Shown: in pieces, positions 8,241 through 17,005 of the stretch | Position numbering within the stretch: position 1 is the stretch's first letter | Layout of the letters: each line of letters begins with the position of its first letter | From: Microlunatus lacustris | GTDB taxonomy: Bacteria > Actinomycetota > Actinomycetes > Propionibacteriales > Propionibacteriaceae | DNA: 64,000 nt | Assembly (NCBI GenBank): GCA_039527025.1 | Contig: BAAAJN010000008.1 | Span: 214,467-278,466 of the forward strand | Direction: 5' to 3' | Notes under the pieces: model-generated | What the model was told of the DNA's origin: nothing | Seen by the model: only the letters and a program-made list of their open reading frames with translations | The model's database searches: none | Position numbers and translations under genes: made by a program

Positions 8241-9863
8241 GTGCCCACCTCCCGGATCGGCCGCCTCGGCGGCGCGCTCGTCGTCACCGCCGTCCTCGTG
8301 TCCCCCGCCGTCGGAGTCCCGGAGGCCGGGGCCGCGCCTGCGCGGCCGATCGCCGTCGAGCTGCCGCTCGGTCCGGTCGGCCTGGCCGAGCAGCGGACCA
8401 CCACGACCCTGCAGCCGGGCGTCACCCTGACGACCGTCGTCCGCGGCGCCGTCGACCCCAGCGCGGTCTGGACGGTCGAGCTCGCGATCCCTGGTGGAGC
8501 CACCTCGCCGGACCCGGACGCGCCGCCGACCGCCCTCTCGAACCCGGCGGACGCGGAGGCGCTGGCCGGCAGGCTGCGGGCCGCCGGCTTCGGCCCCCGC
8601 GTCGAGGAGGTCGTCACACCCGCCACGGCCGACTACGCCGGCGGTCGACTGGGCTGGCGCGTGCGCGTCGGCAGCGAGGGCACCCAGGTCGTGGCGGACG
8701 CCCTGCGGGCCCGGCTGGTCGCGGCCGGCTTCACCGGCAGCACCCGCTACACCGGGTGGGATGGCGGCTCGGCCGCGCGCGGACCCTGGCAGGTGCGGGT
8801 GCTCACCATCGACCCGCGGCGGTTCTCGGGCTCCCTGGTCGCGTCCTACGGCCCGGACCTGGAGCGCCGCGAGACCACCAGCGCGCTCGCCACCGCAGCC
8901 GGGGCGACCGCGGCGACCAATGCGGGCTACTTCGTCCTCGACCCCGCGGCCGGAGCCCCGGGCGATCCTGCTGGCGTCGGGGTGTACGACGGCCGGCTGC
9001 TCAGCGAGACGGTCGGCCGCCGTCCGGCGCTGGTGCTGCACGAGGACGCCCGCCGCACGGCGATGGAGCGCCTGCGATGGACGGGCTCGGTCCGGGACCG
9101 GCACGGCCGTCGGCTGGTGCTGGACGGCATCGACCGGGTACCCGGGCTGATCCGCAACTGCGGCGGAACCGCCGACGACCTGCCGACGCCCCGACCGCGG
9201 CACGATGTCACCTGCACCGACGACGACGAGCTGGTCGTCCTCACCCGTGAGTTCGGGGTCCGCACGCCTGCGGGGCCGGGCGCCGAGGTGGTGCTCGACG
9301 GGCGGTCGCGGGTCGTCGCGGAGCGCTCCTCCCGGGGCGTGGCCCTGCTCCCCGGTCAGCGATCCCTGCAGGCGACGGGTGACCTGGCCCCTCGGCTGAT
9401 GCGGCTGGCCCGGGTGGGGCAGCGGTTGCAGGTCACCGCTGGCCTGGAGGGGTCCGGGCACCGGCTCATCCGGCCGGGCTCGGGTGCTTCCGTGGTCAAC
9501 GGCGGTCCCGAGCTGGTCCGCGACGGCCGCGTGCACGTGACGCCGCGGGCCGACGGCTTCGTCCAGGCGTCGTCGAGCGTCTACTACGGCTTCAGCCAGC
9601 AGCGGAACCCGCGCACCTTCGCGGGCGTCGACCGCGCCGGGCGCACGATGATCGCGACCGTCGACGGCCGCAGCACGAGCAGCCTGGGCACGAGCATCGT
9701 CGAGACCGCGGCCCTGGCGAGGGCCCTGGGGATGCACGACGCGCTCAACCTGGACGGCGGAGGGTCGACGACGATGGTCACCGGCGGTCAGGTGGTCAAC
9801 GACCCGTCCGACGCCGCGGGGGAGCGGCCCGTCGGGGACGCGCTGCTGGTCCTGCCGGGCTGA
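8241..9863 (+). CDS. Secreted phosphodiester glycosidase (NAGPA/DUF2233) with SPOR-like region
   Basis: 540-aa exported protein. An N-terminal signal peptide (residues 1-32, ending in an AxA-type GVPEAGAAPA site) precedes a SPOR-like segment at about 105-185, containing RLRAAGFGPRVEEV and its echo RLVAAGFTGSTRY. The C-terminal half is the phosphodiester glycosidase domain found in mammalian NAGPA (the uncovering enzyme) and bacterial YngK-type proteins. Signatures are ATNAGYFVLD and the near-terminal LNLDGGGSTTMV around residue 500. Predicted reaction: removal of a sugar from a sugar-phosphodiester outside the cell, possibly on wall or teichoic-type polymers. GTG at 8241; a structured element lies in the leader. 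Confidence 0.8.
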   Translation: MPTSRIGRLGGALVVTAVLVSPAVGVPEAGAAPARPIAVELPLGPVGLAEQRTTTTLQPGVTLTTVVRGAVDPSAVWTVELAIPGGATSPDPDAPPTALSNPADAEALAGRLRAAGFGPRVEEVVTPATADYAGGRLGWRVRVGSEGTQVVADALRARLVAAGFTGSTRYTGWDGGSAARGPWQVRVLTIDPRRFSGSLVASYGPDLERRETTSALATAAGATAATNAGYFVLDPAAGAPGDPAGVGVYDGRLLSETVGRRPALVLHEDARRTAMERLRWTGSVRDRHGRRLVLDGIDRVPGLIRNCGGTADDLPTPRPRHDVTCTDDDELVVLTREFGVRTPAGPGAEVVLDGRSRVVAERSSRGVALLPGQRSLQATGDLAPRLMRLARVGQRLQVTAGLEGSGHRLIRPGSGASVVNGGPELVRDGRVHVTPRADGFVQASSSVYYGFSQQRNPRTFAGVDRAGRTMIATVDGRSTSSLGTSIVETAALARALGMHDALNLDGGGSTTMVTGGQVVNDPSDAAGERPVGDALLVLPG

Positions 9864-9890
9864 CGGCGGACCCGCACCACGGGTTCGAAA

Positions 9891-11414
9891 GTGACTCGGC
9901 GGCATGATGTGGCCGTGGCCGCACCGGATGCTCAGACAGCCAGGATCGCCCTCGACCGCGCGCAGGAGCCCTTCGTCCTGGCGCTGGACATCGGATCGAC
10001 AGCCAGCCGGGGTGACGTCTACGACGCGACCGGTCAGCCGGTCGAGGGGAACCGGCACAAGGTCCCGCACGCGTTCACCACCGGCGGTGACGGCACGTCG
10101 GTGATCGACGCCGACGCGGTGGTGCGTGAGGTCGAGGAGATCATCGACGCCCTCGCCGTCCGCCGGCTCGAGGGGCGGATCGGGGGCGTCGCGCTGGACA
10201 CCTTTGCCTCCTCACTGGTGGGGGTCGACGCCGACGGCCGGGCCTGCACCCCCTGCTTCACCTACGCCGACTCCCGCTGCGGTGACCAGGTGGTGGCACT
10301 CCGCGAGGAGCTCGACGAGGCCGCCGTGCACCAGCGCACCGGGGCCCGGCTGCACTCCAGCTACCTGGCGCCGCGGCTGCGCTGGCTGCGGGAGACCGAC
10401 CCGTCCGCGTTCCGTCGAGCTCACCGGTGGATGTCCCTGGGCGAGTACGTCTACCTCCGGCTCGCCGGCGTCACCGCTGCCGGCACCGCGACCGCGGCCT
10501 GGACTGGGATGCTCGACCGCCGGACCGGCGCCTGGGACCCCGAGCTCGTCCAGGCGGCCGGGATCGAGGTGGAGCAGCTGTCGGAGGTGCGCGACCCGTC
10601 CGCACCCTTGCGCGACGTCGCGTCGGGGGTGGCGTCGCGGTGGCCCGCCCTAGCGGGCACGGCCTGGTTCCCCGTCGTCGCGGACGGGCTGTCCAGCAAC
10701 GTGGGCGTCGGGGCGGTGGACGAGTCGGCGATGGCGGCCTCCGCGGCGACCAGCGGGGCGATGCGGGTGCTCGTGCACGCGGTGCCGGAAGAGCTGCCGT
10801 CCGGACTGTGGTGCTACCGGATCGACGCCTCGCGCTCGCTGCTCGGCGGCGCGGTGAACGACGTCGGCCGGGCGGTCAGCTGGCTGGAGTCGACGGTCCG
10901 GCTCGACGACGGCTCGTCGCTGGACGCGGTGGCCGCGGCCGACCCGTCGTCGGGGGCCCCGCTGGTCCTGCCCTACTTCTCGGGGGAGCGGGCCACCGGT
11001 TGGGCCGCCCACGCCCGGGCGACGCTGACCGGCATCTCGCCCGCGACGACCGGTTCCCAGGTGGCGCGCGGGGTGCTCGAGGGGGTGGCGATCTCCTACG
11101 CACGGATCGGCGACCAGCTGCGCTCGGTGTCGGGGCAGTCGGCCACGATCCTGGCCAGCGGTCGGGTGACGCAGGACGTGCCGCCGTTCCTGCAGATCCT
11201 GGCCGACGTGCTCGACGCCCCCGTGGTGCCGGTGACGACCAAGCGGGCGACCCTGCGCGGGACGGCGCTGCTGGCGCTGGAGGTGCTGGCGCCGGAGGTC
11301 GAGCGCGCAGGGCCGGCGACGGGGGAGACGCTGACGCCAGTGGCGGGTCGGGAGGAGTACTACCGGGGGCGGCGGGAGGAGTACCAGCGGCTGTACGAGG
11401 TAGTGGTCGGGTAG
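9891..11414 (+). CDS. FGGY-family carbohydrate kinase (gluconokinase/xylulokinase-like)
   Basis: 507-aa sugar kinase of the FGGY family. The N-terminal phosphate-1 motif is LALDIGSTASRGDVYDATG near residues 29-47. The second lobe has SAATSGAMRVLVHAV and, near the end, FGGY signature-like LVLPYFSGERA and QVARGVLEGVAISYARI. The ATP-side ILASGRVTQDVPPFLQILADVL block is present. Sequence flavour is closest to gluconate or pentulose kinases, but specificity cannot be fixed from sequence. GTG at 9891 is the longest start; an in-frame GTG at 9909 is the alternative, and neither has a strong ribosome site. It stops 10 bp before the convergent vsr stop. No transporter or isomerase is adjacent. Confidence 0.8.
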   Translation: MTRRHDVAVAAPDAQTARIALDRAQEPFVLALDIGSTASRGDVYDATGQPVEGNRHKVPHAFTTGGDGTSVIDADAVVREVEEIIDALAVRRLEGRIGGVALDTFASSLVGVDADGRACTPCFTYADSRCGDQVVALREELDEAAVHQRTGARLHSSYLAPRLRWLRETDPSAFRRAHRWMSLGEYVYLRLAGVTAAGTATAAWTGMLDRRTGAWDPELVQAAGIEVEQLSEVRDPSAPLRDVASGVASRWPALAGTAWFPVVADGLSSNVGVGAVDESAMAASAATSGAMRVLVHAVPEELPSGLWCYRIDASRSLLGGAVNDVGRAVSWLESTVRLDDGSSLDAVAAADPSSGAPLVLPYFSGERATGWAAHARATLTGISPATTGSQVARGVLEGVAISYARIGDQLRSVSGQSATILASGRVTQDVPPFLQILADVLDAPVVPVTTKRATLRGTALLALEVLAPEVERAGPATGETLTPVAGREEYYRGRREEYQRLYEVVVG

Positions 11415-11424
11415 CTTCCGGCCG

Positions 11425-11874
11425 TCACTGCCGCGCCTTCACCCAGGTCAGGACCTGGGTGCACACCTCCGCTGGGTCCTGGTGCTCCCAGAAGCGCTTG
11501 ACCGTCCAGCCCATGCTGCCCAGCTGGGCGGTGACGTCCGCGTCGCGTCCTCGGTTGGTCTCGATCTTGCGGACCCACCAGGCGGCGTTGTTCTTCGGGA
11601 CGTGCAGGTGCTGGGGGCAGCCGTGCCAGAAGCAGCCGTCGATGAAGACCGCGAGACGGAGGCGTGTGAAGGCGATGTCGATGGTGCGCCGGCGCTGGCC
11701 GGGCACCGGCCACGCGACGCGGTAGCGCAGCCCCGCAGCGTGCAGCAGCCGGCGGACCGCGAGTTCCGGACCGTTGTCACGTCGCTTCAGCCGGCTCATC
11801 CGCTCGGACAGCGCTCGGTCCGCCGTACCAGGGTGCCGTCTCGAGTTGAAGGTTTGCGGCTGGTAGTCGGGCAC
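11425..11874 (-). CDS. vsr: Very short patch repair endonuclease (Vsr), orphan
   Basis: 149-aa Vsr-family nuclease. The N-terminus SERMSRLKRRDNGPELAVRR is the family entry motif. The catalytic region TIDIAFTRLRLAVFIDG (Asp66, equivalent to the metal-binding Asp of E. coli Vsr) is followed by GCFWHGCPQHLHVP and the typical KIETNRGRD and WTVKRFWEH blocks. Role: nicks 5' of T:G mismatches caused by deamination at 5-methylcytosine sites. GTG at 11874 gives the usual family length; no good ribosome site is seen, and the frame stays open about 80 codons upstream with non-protein-like sequence. The expected partner, a C5 cytosine methyltransferase, is absent here. Confidence 0.85.
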   Translation of the reverse strand: MPDYQPQTFNSRRHPGTADRALSERMSRLKRRDNGPELAVRRLLHAAGLRYRVAWPVPGQRRRTIDIAFTRLRLAVFIDGCFWHGCPQHLHVPKNNAAWWVRKIETNRGRDADVTAQLGSMGWTVKRFWEHQDPAEVCTQVLTWVKARQ

Positions 11875-12560
11875 CCGGTCACGCTCGCACGTCCGAGAGG
11901 AGGAGGAACGGCCGTGCACAGGGCTGGCAGTTCGCCCAGCCGCGATCAGCTGGCCACCACCGTCGCCGCGGCGAAGACGTCGTTGTGACCTGTTCCCGGT
12001 TCTCCGGACACAGGACAGTCGACAACAGCCACGTGGTGGACGTCGGCGTGGGTGCCGACCCCGGAATACGCAGGAATCAGAGTCGGTGATGGTGCTGGTC
12101 ACGGTCTGCTCCACTTCCGGTAGGTGATGGAGGAGCCACCTGACCCGGGATCGGACAAGACGATGACGGGCGGAAGTCGAACCCCTCTGAGGTCACGCAG
12201 TCCGGTCGGCGGCACGCCCCCAGCGCGGCCGACGATCCGAGCCCAGGCAGTCCTCGTGCAGACGCAGGCGCCAGTCGCCATCCCGAGTCAGACCCCGCTC
12301 GGAGCGCTGATCCCATGCCCACTGGCTTCCGATGCTGGGGACCCGATCCTCACCTCACCGCAGATGGCTCCACCGGCGTGTCACGCCCGCCCCACCACAC
12401 GTACCAAGAGCGCGAAGACTCCGCCGGCCCCGGTCACCTCGTGGGTCGCGCGAGTCACGACTCCGTCACCCACATGAACGATCGCCGCCCTCGTCCCACC
12501 GGCTGCGCACGCTGGATGCTAGCCGGGCACCGCCGACGGGAGCCGCTGCCCAGGCGTGGC
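11875..12560. other. Gene-poor gap (about 690 bp)
   Basis: No coding region with protein-like composition, ribosome site or family motif is supportable on either strand. The sequence is slightly less GC-biased than its surroundings. It separates the orphan vsr from the 3' end of the large eCIS-like protein, where an immunity gene or a lost methyltransferase might have been expected; none is seen. Confidence 0.5.
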
Positions 12561-15500
12561 CTACGGTGCAGGCCCTGCGCCGGCAGGCAGCGGCACAGGC
12601 GTACCGCCCTCAGGGTCGTTGTCGACGTGCGGCGGGATCACCACAGGTCTGAACGATGTCGGCTCGAACATCCCGTCCTTGCACCACACCCGGACCCGGG
12701 CGACGCTGACGCCGTCGGTCACCGTCCCCGGCGGGACCGCCCGGAAGGCCCGCGTCGCCTCGGCCACCGTCACCGACGGTGCCTCGATGCTGACCTCGAC
12801 GCGTGAGTACGGTGCGCCCTTGGCGTTCGTCAGAGCCGTCTGCGCCATCGTGACGGCCTCGTCGGCCCCTCCCGTGTAGCCCTTCAGCTGAAGAGGCCGC
12901 GGTGGGTTGCCGATGGTGCCGTCGATTCCAGAGTAGTGGTCACCGAACAGCTCGATGTGCTCACCCGTCCTGCTCGCGAGCCGCTGGGCCTCGCCGATCT
13001 CCTTCGCCGACGGCTTGCCGGCCAGCGTGTCGTAGCGGGTCGCCACGTTGCCGCCCTCGTCGATGGGCCCGATGGCCTTCGGGGGGTTGAGCGGGTCCCC
13101 CTGGCGCAGGGCGGCAGCCTGGTCCCGGCGCCCCTGCTGCTCACGAACCCATGTGATCTGGCGGCGGAGCATCCGGGCCACCGCCTCCGGGTCCTTGCCG
13201 GCGAGGGCGGCGTCGAGACCGGCGTTGATCTCGGCCGCCGACTTGCCGGCCTGGAAGCCCTCCTCGATACGCTCGGCGACGAAGCGGTCGAAGGCCAGCT
13301 GCTGCTCAGGGGTCAGCCGGGCGCGGATGGGGTGGTCGCCGGCGACCTGGACACGCTCGATGCCGGCCTCGACCTGACGCAGGTCATGCGGCCGCGGCGA
13401 CTCGGGAACCTTGGGGCCGAGACCCGCCTTGGCGCGCATCCGGGCGCGGACGCTCTCAGCGGCTGCCGCCAGCGCCGGGAAGCGGGCCAGCAGGCGCCGG
13501 ATGGCTGCGCTGGCCATCGCCCCCAGCGCCACCAGGATCGCCATCAGCGTGAGCGCGATGCCGGAGTCTGCGATCAAGCCGTAGTCGGCCTCGTGCTGCT
13601 CCGGTGTCCGAGCCCGGTCCAGGTTGTCGAGCGCCTGGGCCAGCGACAGCAGCTGGACGCTGCCGTCGACGAGCAGCACCGTGATCCCGATGGCTTCGAG
13701 CGCCGCCACCCCGACGATGGGCGTCCCGATGATCGAGCCGATGATGAAGGCCGCGATCGAGACCTGGGCGACGAACGAGCTGACGATCGCCATCGCGGAC
13801 CGCGCCACGGCCAGCAGGTGGTCGAAGGCCACGCTGTAGTTCCCCGCCAGCATCTCCCTGAATGAGGCGCCGAGCTCGGTGATCATGGTCGGGAAGTGGC
13901 GGTACAGGGCCAAGCCTGGGACCAAGATCTCCAGGGCGGCGTCCTTGATCACCTGCCACCAGTTCTCCTGGACGTAGCCGAGGCGGACACTGAGGTGGCG
14001 CTTGACGGCCTCCCAGCGGCTCTCCGGCTGCGCGCTCTCCGCTGCGGGCGCCTCCTGCCGCTGCACAGCCGGGCCGGTACTCGTCGTCGCTGTGGACGGG
14101 GCGCCCAGCCGCGGCGCCAGGTGCGTGGCCATCACCTCCTCCAGCTTCCCAGGCGCCCGGGCGACCAGGCCCGCGACGAAGTCCTTGATGTACTCCAACG
14201 CCTGTCCCGGGGCCTCGATGAGCATCACGAGCGCTCTGACCGCGCCGTCCTTGATCACCTTGGCGATCTGCCACAGCACCCTGCCGGCCTCCCACATGCG
14301 CCGGGCCGCGCTGGCGATGGTGCGGTACACCGTGAGCAGCCCGTCCCGCAGCCGGGCGCCCAAGGCCGCGAGCGCCGCTACGAACCGGCGCCCCAGAGCG
14401 CCCAGGCGGTTCGCGAGGGAGCGGGCCAAGGCGGTCATCCGGGCGACGCCGGCCCGCAGGCGGTCGCCGATCCATCCAGCCGCGGCCCGCGCCGCGGCGC
14501 TCAGTCGGGACACCGCACGGTTGAGGGCGCCGCTCAGCGCACCCCAGAAAGCGCCGAGCCGGCTCCGCACGGCATCGCGGGCCGCGTCCAGCAGGGCGCC
14601 GGCTCGCGACCTGGCGGCGGTGTACAGGTCGGAGGCCGCGGAGCCGACGGCCCGGATGCCGCCGCTCACCGCCGACACGCCCGCCGAGACGGCACCCTTC
14701 ACGCGGCTCCACCACGACCCCTGCACGGTCGGTCGCGCTCCGGAGCCGTCCTGGGCGGCCTCTGCCTGGCGTCCGGCGTCGGCCAGCTGCGCCTGCGCCG
14801 CGGCCCGGGCGCTCGACATCGTGCTCGAGACGTCGGACTGGGCGGCCGCCTGTTCACTGCTCACCTGCTGGGTGTACTCGCCCGCCACGGCCGACTGCTC
14901 GCCCGGCCAGAGCTCGCGCCGTCCCGCCACGGCCGTCGCCGTCGCCGTCCGTTCCGCCAGCTGGGCGGTCACCGTCTCCTGCTGCGCCTGCCGGGTCGCG
15001 AGATGGGCCTGGCTCTGCTCGGCCCCCACCTGGGAGTCGTGGCTCGCCAGCAGGGCGGCCCCGGCCGCCGACTGGGCGGCGGTCTGCTGGCGCAAGGTAG
15101 GGCCGTACGCCTGGTCCATCAGCTGCGCCGCCTCCGATTCCATCGCGACGGGTTCGGGAGGCGCGATCGACGGTGCAGGGACCGCGGTCGGCGGCCCCGG
15201 CGCAGCGGCGGGCGGCGAGGCGGCCGGGCTCAGCGCCTGGGCCGACGGCAGGTGGTCCACGGCGGCCTGCGCCTGCGCTGCTGCTGCCCTGAGACCGCGG
15301 CTGGCAGCCAGCGAGGCCGGACCGATCGCGTCGGCGTCATCGGAAGCAGGAACCGGCCCCACCGACGGAGAGGTGAGCGCGCCGGCCGCGGGCGTCGGCG
15401 GCAGGGGTGCGGCAGGCAGGCCGGTGGGGCGCGGAAGGGAGGAGACGGCGCGCTGCTGGGCAGGCCCGATGCCCCGCACGGTGGCGCCGAGTCCCTCGCT

Positions 15501-15962
15501 GCTGCTGGCCAGCTGGCCGGCGGCCGAGCTGGGGCTCAACTGCCCGAGCGCCGTCAGCCAGGGAGCCGTCCGGGCGGCTGTCGCCGCCTCGGTCGGCTGC
15601 GATGGCGGCTCGCTAGAAGGAGCGCCGGGCTGGGGGGCCGGGACTGAGGTGTCCCCCCGGGCGGCTGGTGTCGACGGCGCGGGATCAGCCGCCGGTGCGG
15701 GGGTCGACACCGCGGGCAGGTGGAGGGCGGCCCCAGCTCCCCCCGAGGTCGGCCGAGCGCTCGGAGGATCGTCCGCCACCTTCCGGCTCAGAGGGGTGAG
15801 CAGGCCGGCGACGGCTCGATTCCCTGCTGCCCTCTGCAGGTGCAGCAGGTGACGTGCTGCGGGCCCCGGCTCGGCCAGCGCGGGCGTGGGGCGCTTCCCT
15901 CCCGACGGCCGCGCCGTCCGGTCCTGCGCTGGGTCAGGTCGGGTTGAGCGGTCACCGGTCAC
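12561..15962 (-). CDS. Putative eCIS-associated cargo/toxin with C-terminal PD-(D/E)xK-like domain
   Basis: 1133-aa multi-part protein. Residues 39-55 carry HLLHLQRAAGNRAVAGL, matching the LQRxAGNxAV motif seen at the N-terminus of proteins linked to extracellular contractile injection systems and of DUF4157 proteins. Next come a Pro/Ala/Ser-rich disordered region (about 60-270), a long Ala/Arg amphipathic helical region (about 290-600), and hydrophobic stretches (about 690-800) able to span or insert in membrane. The C-terminal module (about 970-1120) has GIDGTIG at 1012-1018 and QLK at 1025-1027, a D-x10-Q-x-K layout like restriction-endonuclease-fold toxins. The GTG at 15962 has GAGGTG upstream. 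There is no DUF4157 HExxH and no eCIS sheath or tube gene in the window. The cargo role is inferred. Confidence 0.6.
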   Translation of the reverse strand: MTGDRSTRPDPAQDRTARPSGGKRPTPALAEPGPAARHLLHLQRAAGNRAVAGLLTPLSRKVADDPPSARPTSGGAGAALHLPAVSTPAPAADPAPSTPAARGDTSVPAPQPGAPSSEPPSQPTEAATAARTAPWLTALGQLSPSSAAGQLASSSEGLGATVRGIGPAQQRAVSSLPRPTGLPAAPLPPTPAAGALTSPSVGPVPASDDADAIGPASLAASRGLRAAAAQAQAAVDHLPSAQALSPAASPPAAAPGPPTAVPAPSIAPPEPVAMESEAAQLMDQAYGPTLRQQTAAQSAAGAALLASHDSQVGAEQSQAHLATRQAQQETVTAQLAERTATATAVAGRRELWPGEQSAVAGEYTQQVSSEQAAAQSDVSSTMSSARAAAQAQLADAGRQAEAAQDGSGARPTVQGSWWSRVKGAVSAGVSAVSGGIRAVGSAASDLYTAARSRAGALLDAARDAVRSRLGAFWGALSGALNRAVSRLSAAARAAAGWIGDRLRAGVARMTALARSLANRLGALGRRFVAALAALGARLRDGLLTVYRTIASAARRMWEAGRVLWQIAKVIKDGAVRALVMLIEAPGQALEYIKDFVAGLVARAPGKLEEVMATHLAPRLGAPSTATTSTGPAVQRQEAPAAESAQPESRWEAVKRHLSVRLGYVQENWWQVIKDAALEILVPGLALYRHFPTMITELGASFREMLAGNYSVAFDHLLAVARSAMAIVSSFVAQVSIAAFIIGSIIGTPIVGVAALEAIGITVLLVDGSVQLLSLAQALDNLDRARTPEQHEADYGLIADSGIALTLMAILVALGAMASAAIRRLLARFPALAAAAESVRARMRAKAGLGPKVPESPRPHDLRQVEAGIERVQVAGDHPIRARLTPEQQLAFDRFVAERIEEGFQAGKSAAEINAGLDAALAGKDPEAVARMLRRQITWVREQQGRRDQAAALRQGDPLNPPKAIGPIDEGGNVATRYDTLAGKPSAKEIGEAQRLASRTGEHIELFGDHYSGIDGTIGNPPRPLQLKGYTGGADEAVTMAQTALTNAKGAPYSRVEVSIEAPSVTVAEATRAFRAVPPGTVTDGVSVARVRVWCKDGMFEPTSFRPVVIPPHVDNDPEGGTPVPLPAGAGPAP

Positions 15963-16598
15963 CAGGCACCTCGCAGCTCGTCGACACCCATCGTTCCCCG
16001 GCCGGGCACGGGCTGGCCAGGGGCCTGCCCCAAGGGGAACCGATCCCCGCCCGGACGGCGCCGGCTCCGTCGTCGTGCTGCTGGCGCTGCTCGGGGCTGA
16101 CCCCGGAGTCGGCGGACGTCAGCCGCGGGCGGGCCGCAGTCGATGAGCGGGCGGCGCAGTTGTTCGGCCCCTGGTTCTGAACGCCTGCGTGCGCGGCCTC
16201 GCTCGCAGCGGTGAGGGTACGGTCACCGCCTTCAGCGGACGAGCGCCCCGGACTCGGCCCTGGAAGGGCCGGACCCGCAGGTCCTTCCTCGACGGTGTCG
16301 AGGAAGGCATCGACCCGTGCTCACAGGGCCTCCTCGGTCAGCTCTTCACTCAACTGGGTCAGGAGGTTGTCCACCCGGCGAAGGGCCACCGCGGCCCCTC
16401 GGCGTCACCCTGCGCGGCCATCGCGGAGAGGGCGGCGCCAGGATCGTTCCTGCTGATCGACCGAGAACGCCATCTTGCGCCTCTGACGAAGTTCACCCGA
16501 GCAAGGAGCCGGGGCTCCGCCGAGTCAGTCGCTGCGCGCCCCAGCAGGGCGCCCGGCCGGCAGAACCTGCAGGCGCGCGCACTGGACGAGCGCCGCGG
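15963..16598. other. Gene-poor gap (about 640 bp)
   Basis: No gene is supportable. On the minus strand, short coding-like scraps in different frames (RVDNLLTQLSEELTEEAL ending in a stop near 16330, and RVDAFLDTVEEG just after) suggest a decayed small gene. They do not join into one frame and no family is recognised. Confidence 0.4.
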
Positions 16599-16904
16599 CT
16601 ACCCGCCGCTGGTGCCGCTCGGGTCGGGCATCGGGTCGGAGCTGGAGTCGGCCCCGAACTCCGTCCCGCCCAGCGTGCCCGCGTCGCTGGCCCCGCCGAG
16701 GTCGGACGCCGAGGCGCCCGGGTCGCCCCCCGGTGCGGCGACGGCGGCGTCGTCGTCAGGGGCAGGCTGGTCCGGGTCCGTTCCCGGTGCCACCGCGTTC
16801 TGCGGACCGGTCCCGGTCATCTCGGTCACCGGTAGGCCGTCCTCACCGGGGGCGTCGGACCCCCCGGCATCGTCCGGCGGGGGGACCAGGGTTGCCTCGC
16901 TCAT
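16599..16904 (-). CDS. Small acidic low-complexity protein
   Basis: 101-aa protein rich in Gly, Asp, Pro, Ala and Ser, with almost no hydrophobic clusters and no signal peptide (starts MSEATLVPPPDDAGG). It is therefore expected to be disordered and strongly acidic. Support for a real gene: an AGGAAGGTG ribosome site 5-6 nt before the ATG at 16904, and codon-position GC bias in this frame. It follows the secreted hydrolase gene on the same strand after a large palindrome, so it is probably a separate transcript. Function unknown; no family recognised. Confidence 0.55.
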   Translation of the reverse strand: MSEATLVPPPDDAGGSDAPGEDGLPVTEMTGTGPQNAVAPGTDPDQPAPDDDAAVAAPGGDPGASASDLGGASDAGTLGGTEFGADSSSDPMPDPSGTSGG

Positions 16905-16956
16905 GGTGCGCACCTTCCTGTGGGTCTGGTCCTCCTTGCCTACCAGGGCCGTCGGA

Positions 16957-16990
16957 CGGTGGGGCCCCGGGTCGACCCGGGGCCCCACCG
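16957..16990. terminator. 34-bp perfect palindrome, probable terminator
   Basis: Arm GGTGGGGCCCCGGGTC meets its exact complement with no spacer, extended by one pair at each end: a 34-bp perfect palindrome, 16 nt past the stop of the hydrolase gene on the minus strand. A very stable stem-loop would form in RNA. Probable intrinsic terminator of that gene; being symmetric it could act in both directions. Confidence 0.6.
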
Positions 16991-17005
16991 CCCGTCAACG
17001 GGACC

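Noticed and set aside
8022..10070. A 682-codon minus-strand open frame
   Set aside because: Antisense to the secreted phosphodiester glycosidase; no ribosome site or family motif.
11875..12109. N-terminal extension of Vsr to a longer protein (start near 12114)
   Set aside because: The added 80 residues are Arg/Cys/Gly-rich and unlike any Vsr N-terminus; GTG 11874 gives family length.
12124..12806. Small plus-strand frames in the gap after vsr and over the 3' end of the eCIS-like gene
   Set aside because: Pro/Arg/Thr-rich, mutually overlapping, no ribosome site, no family resemblance.
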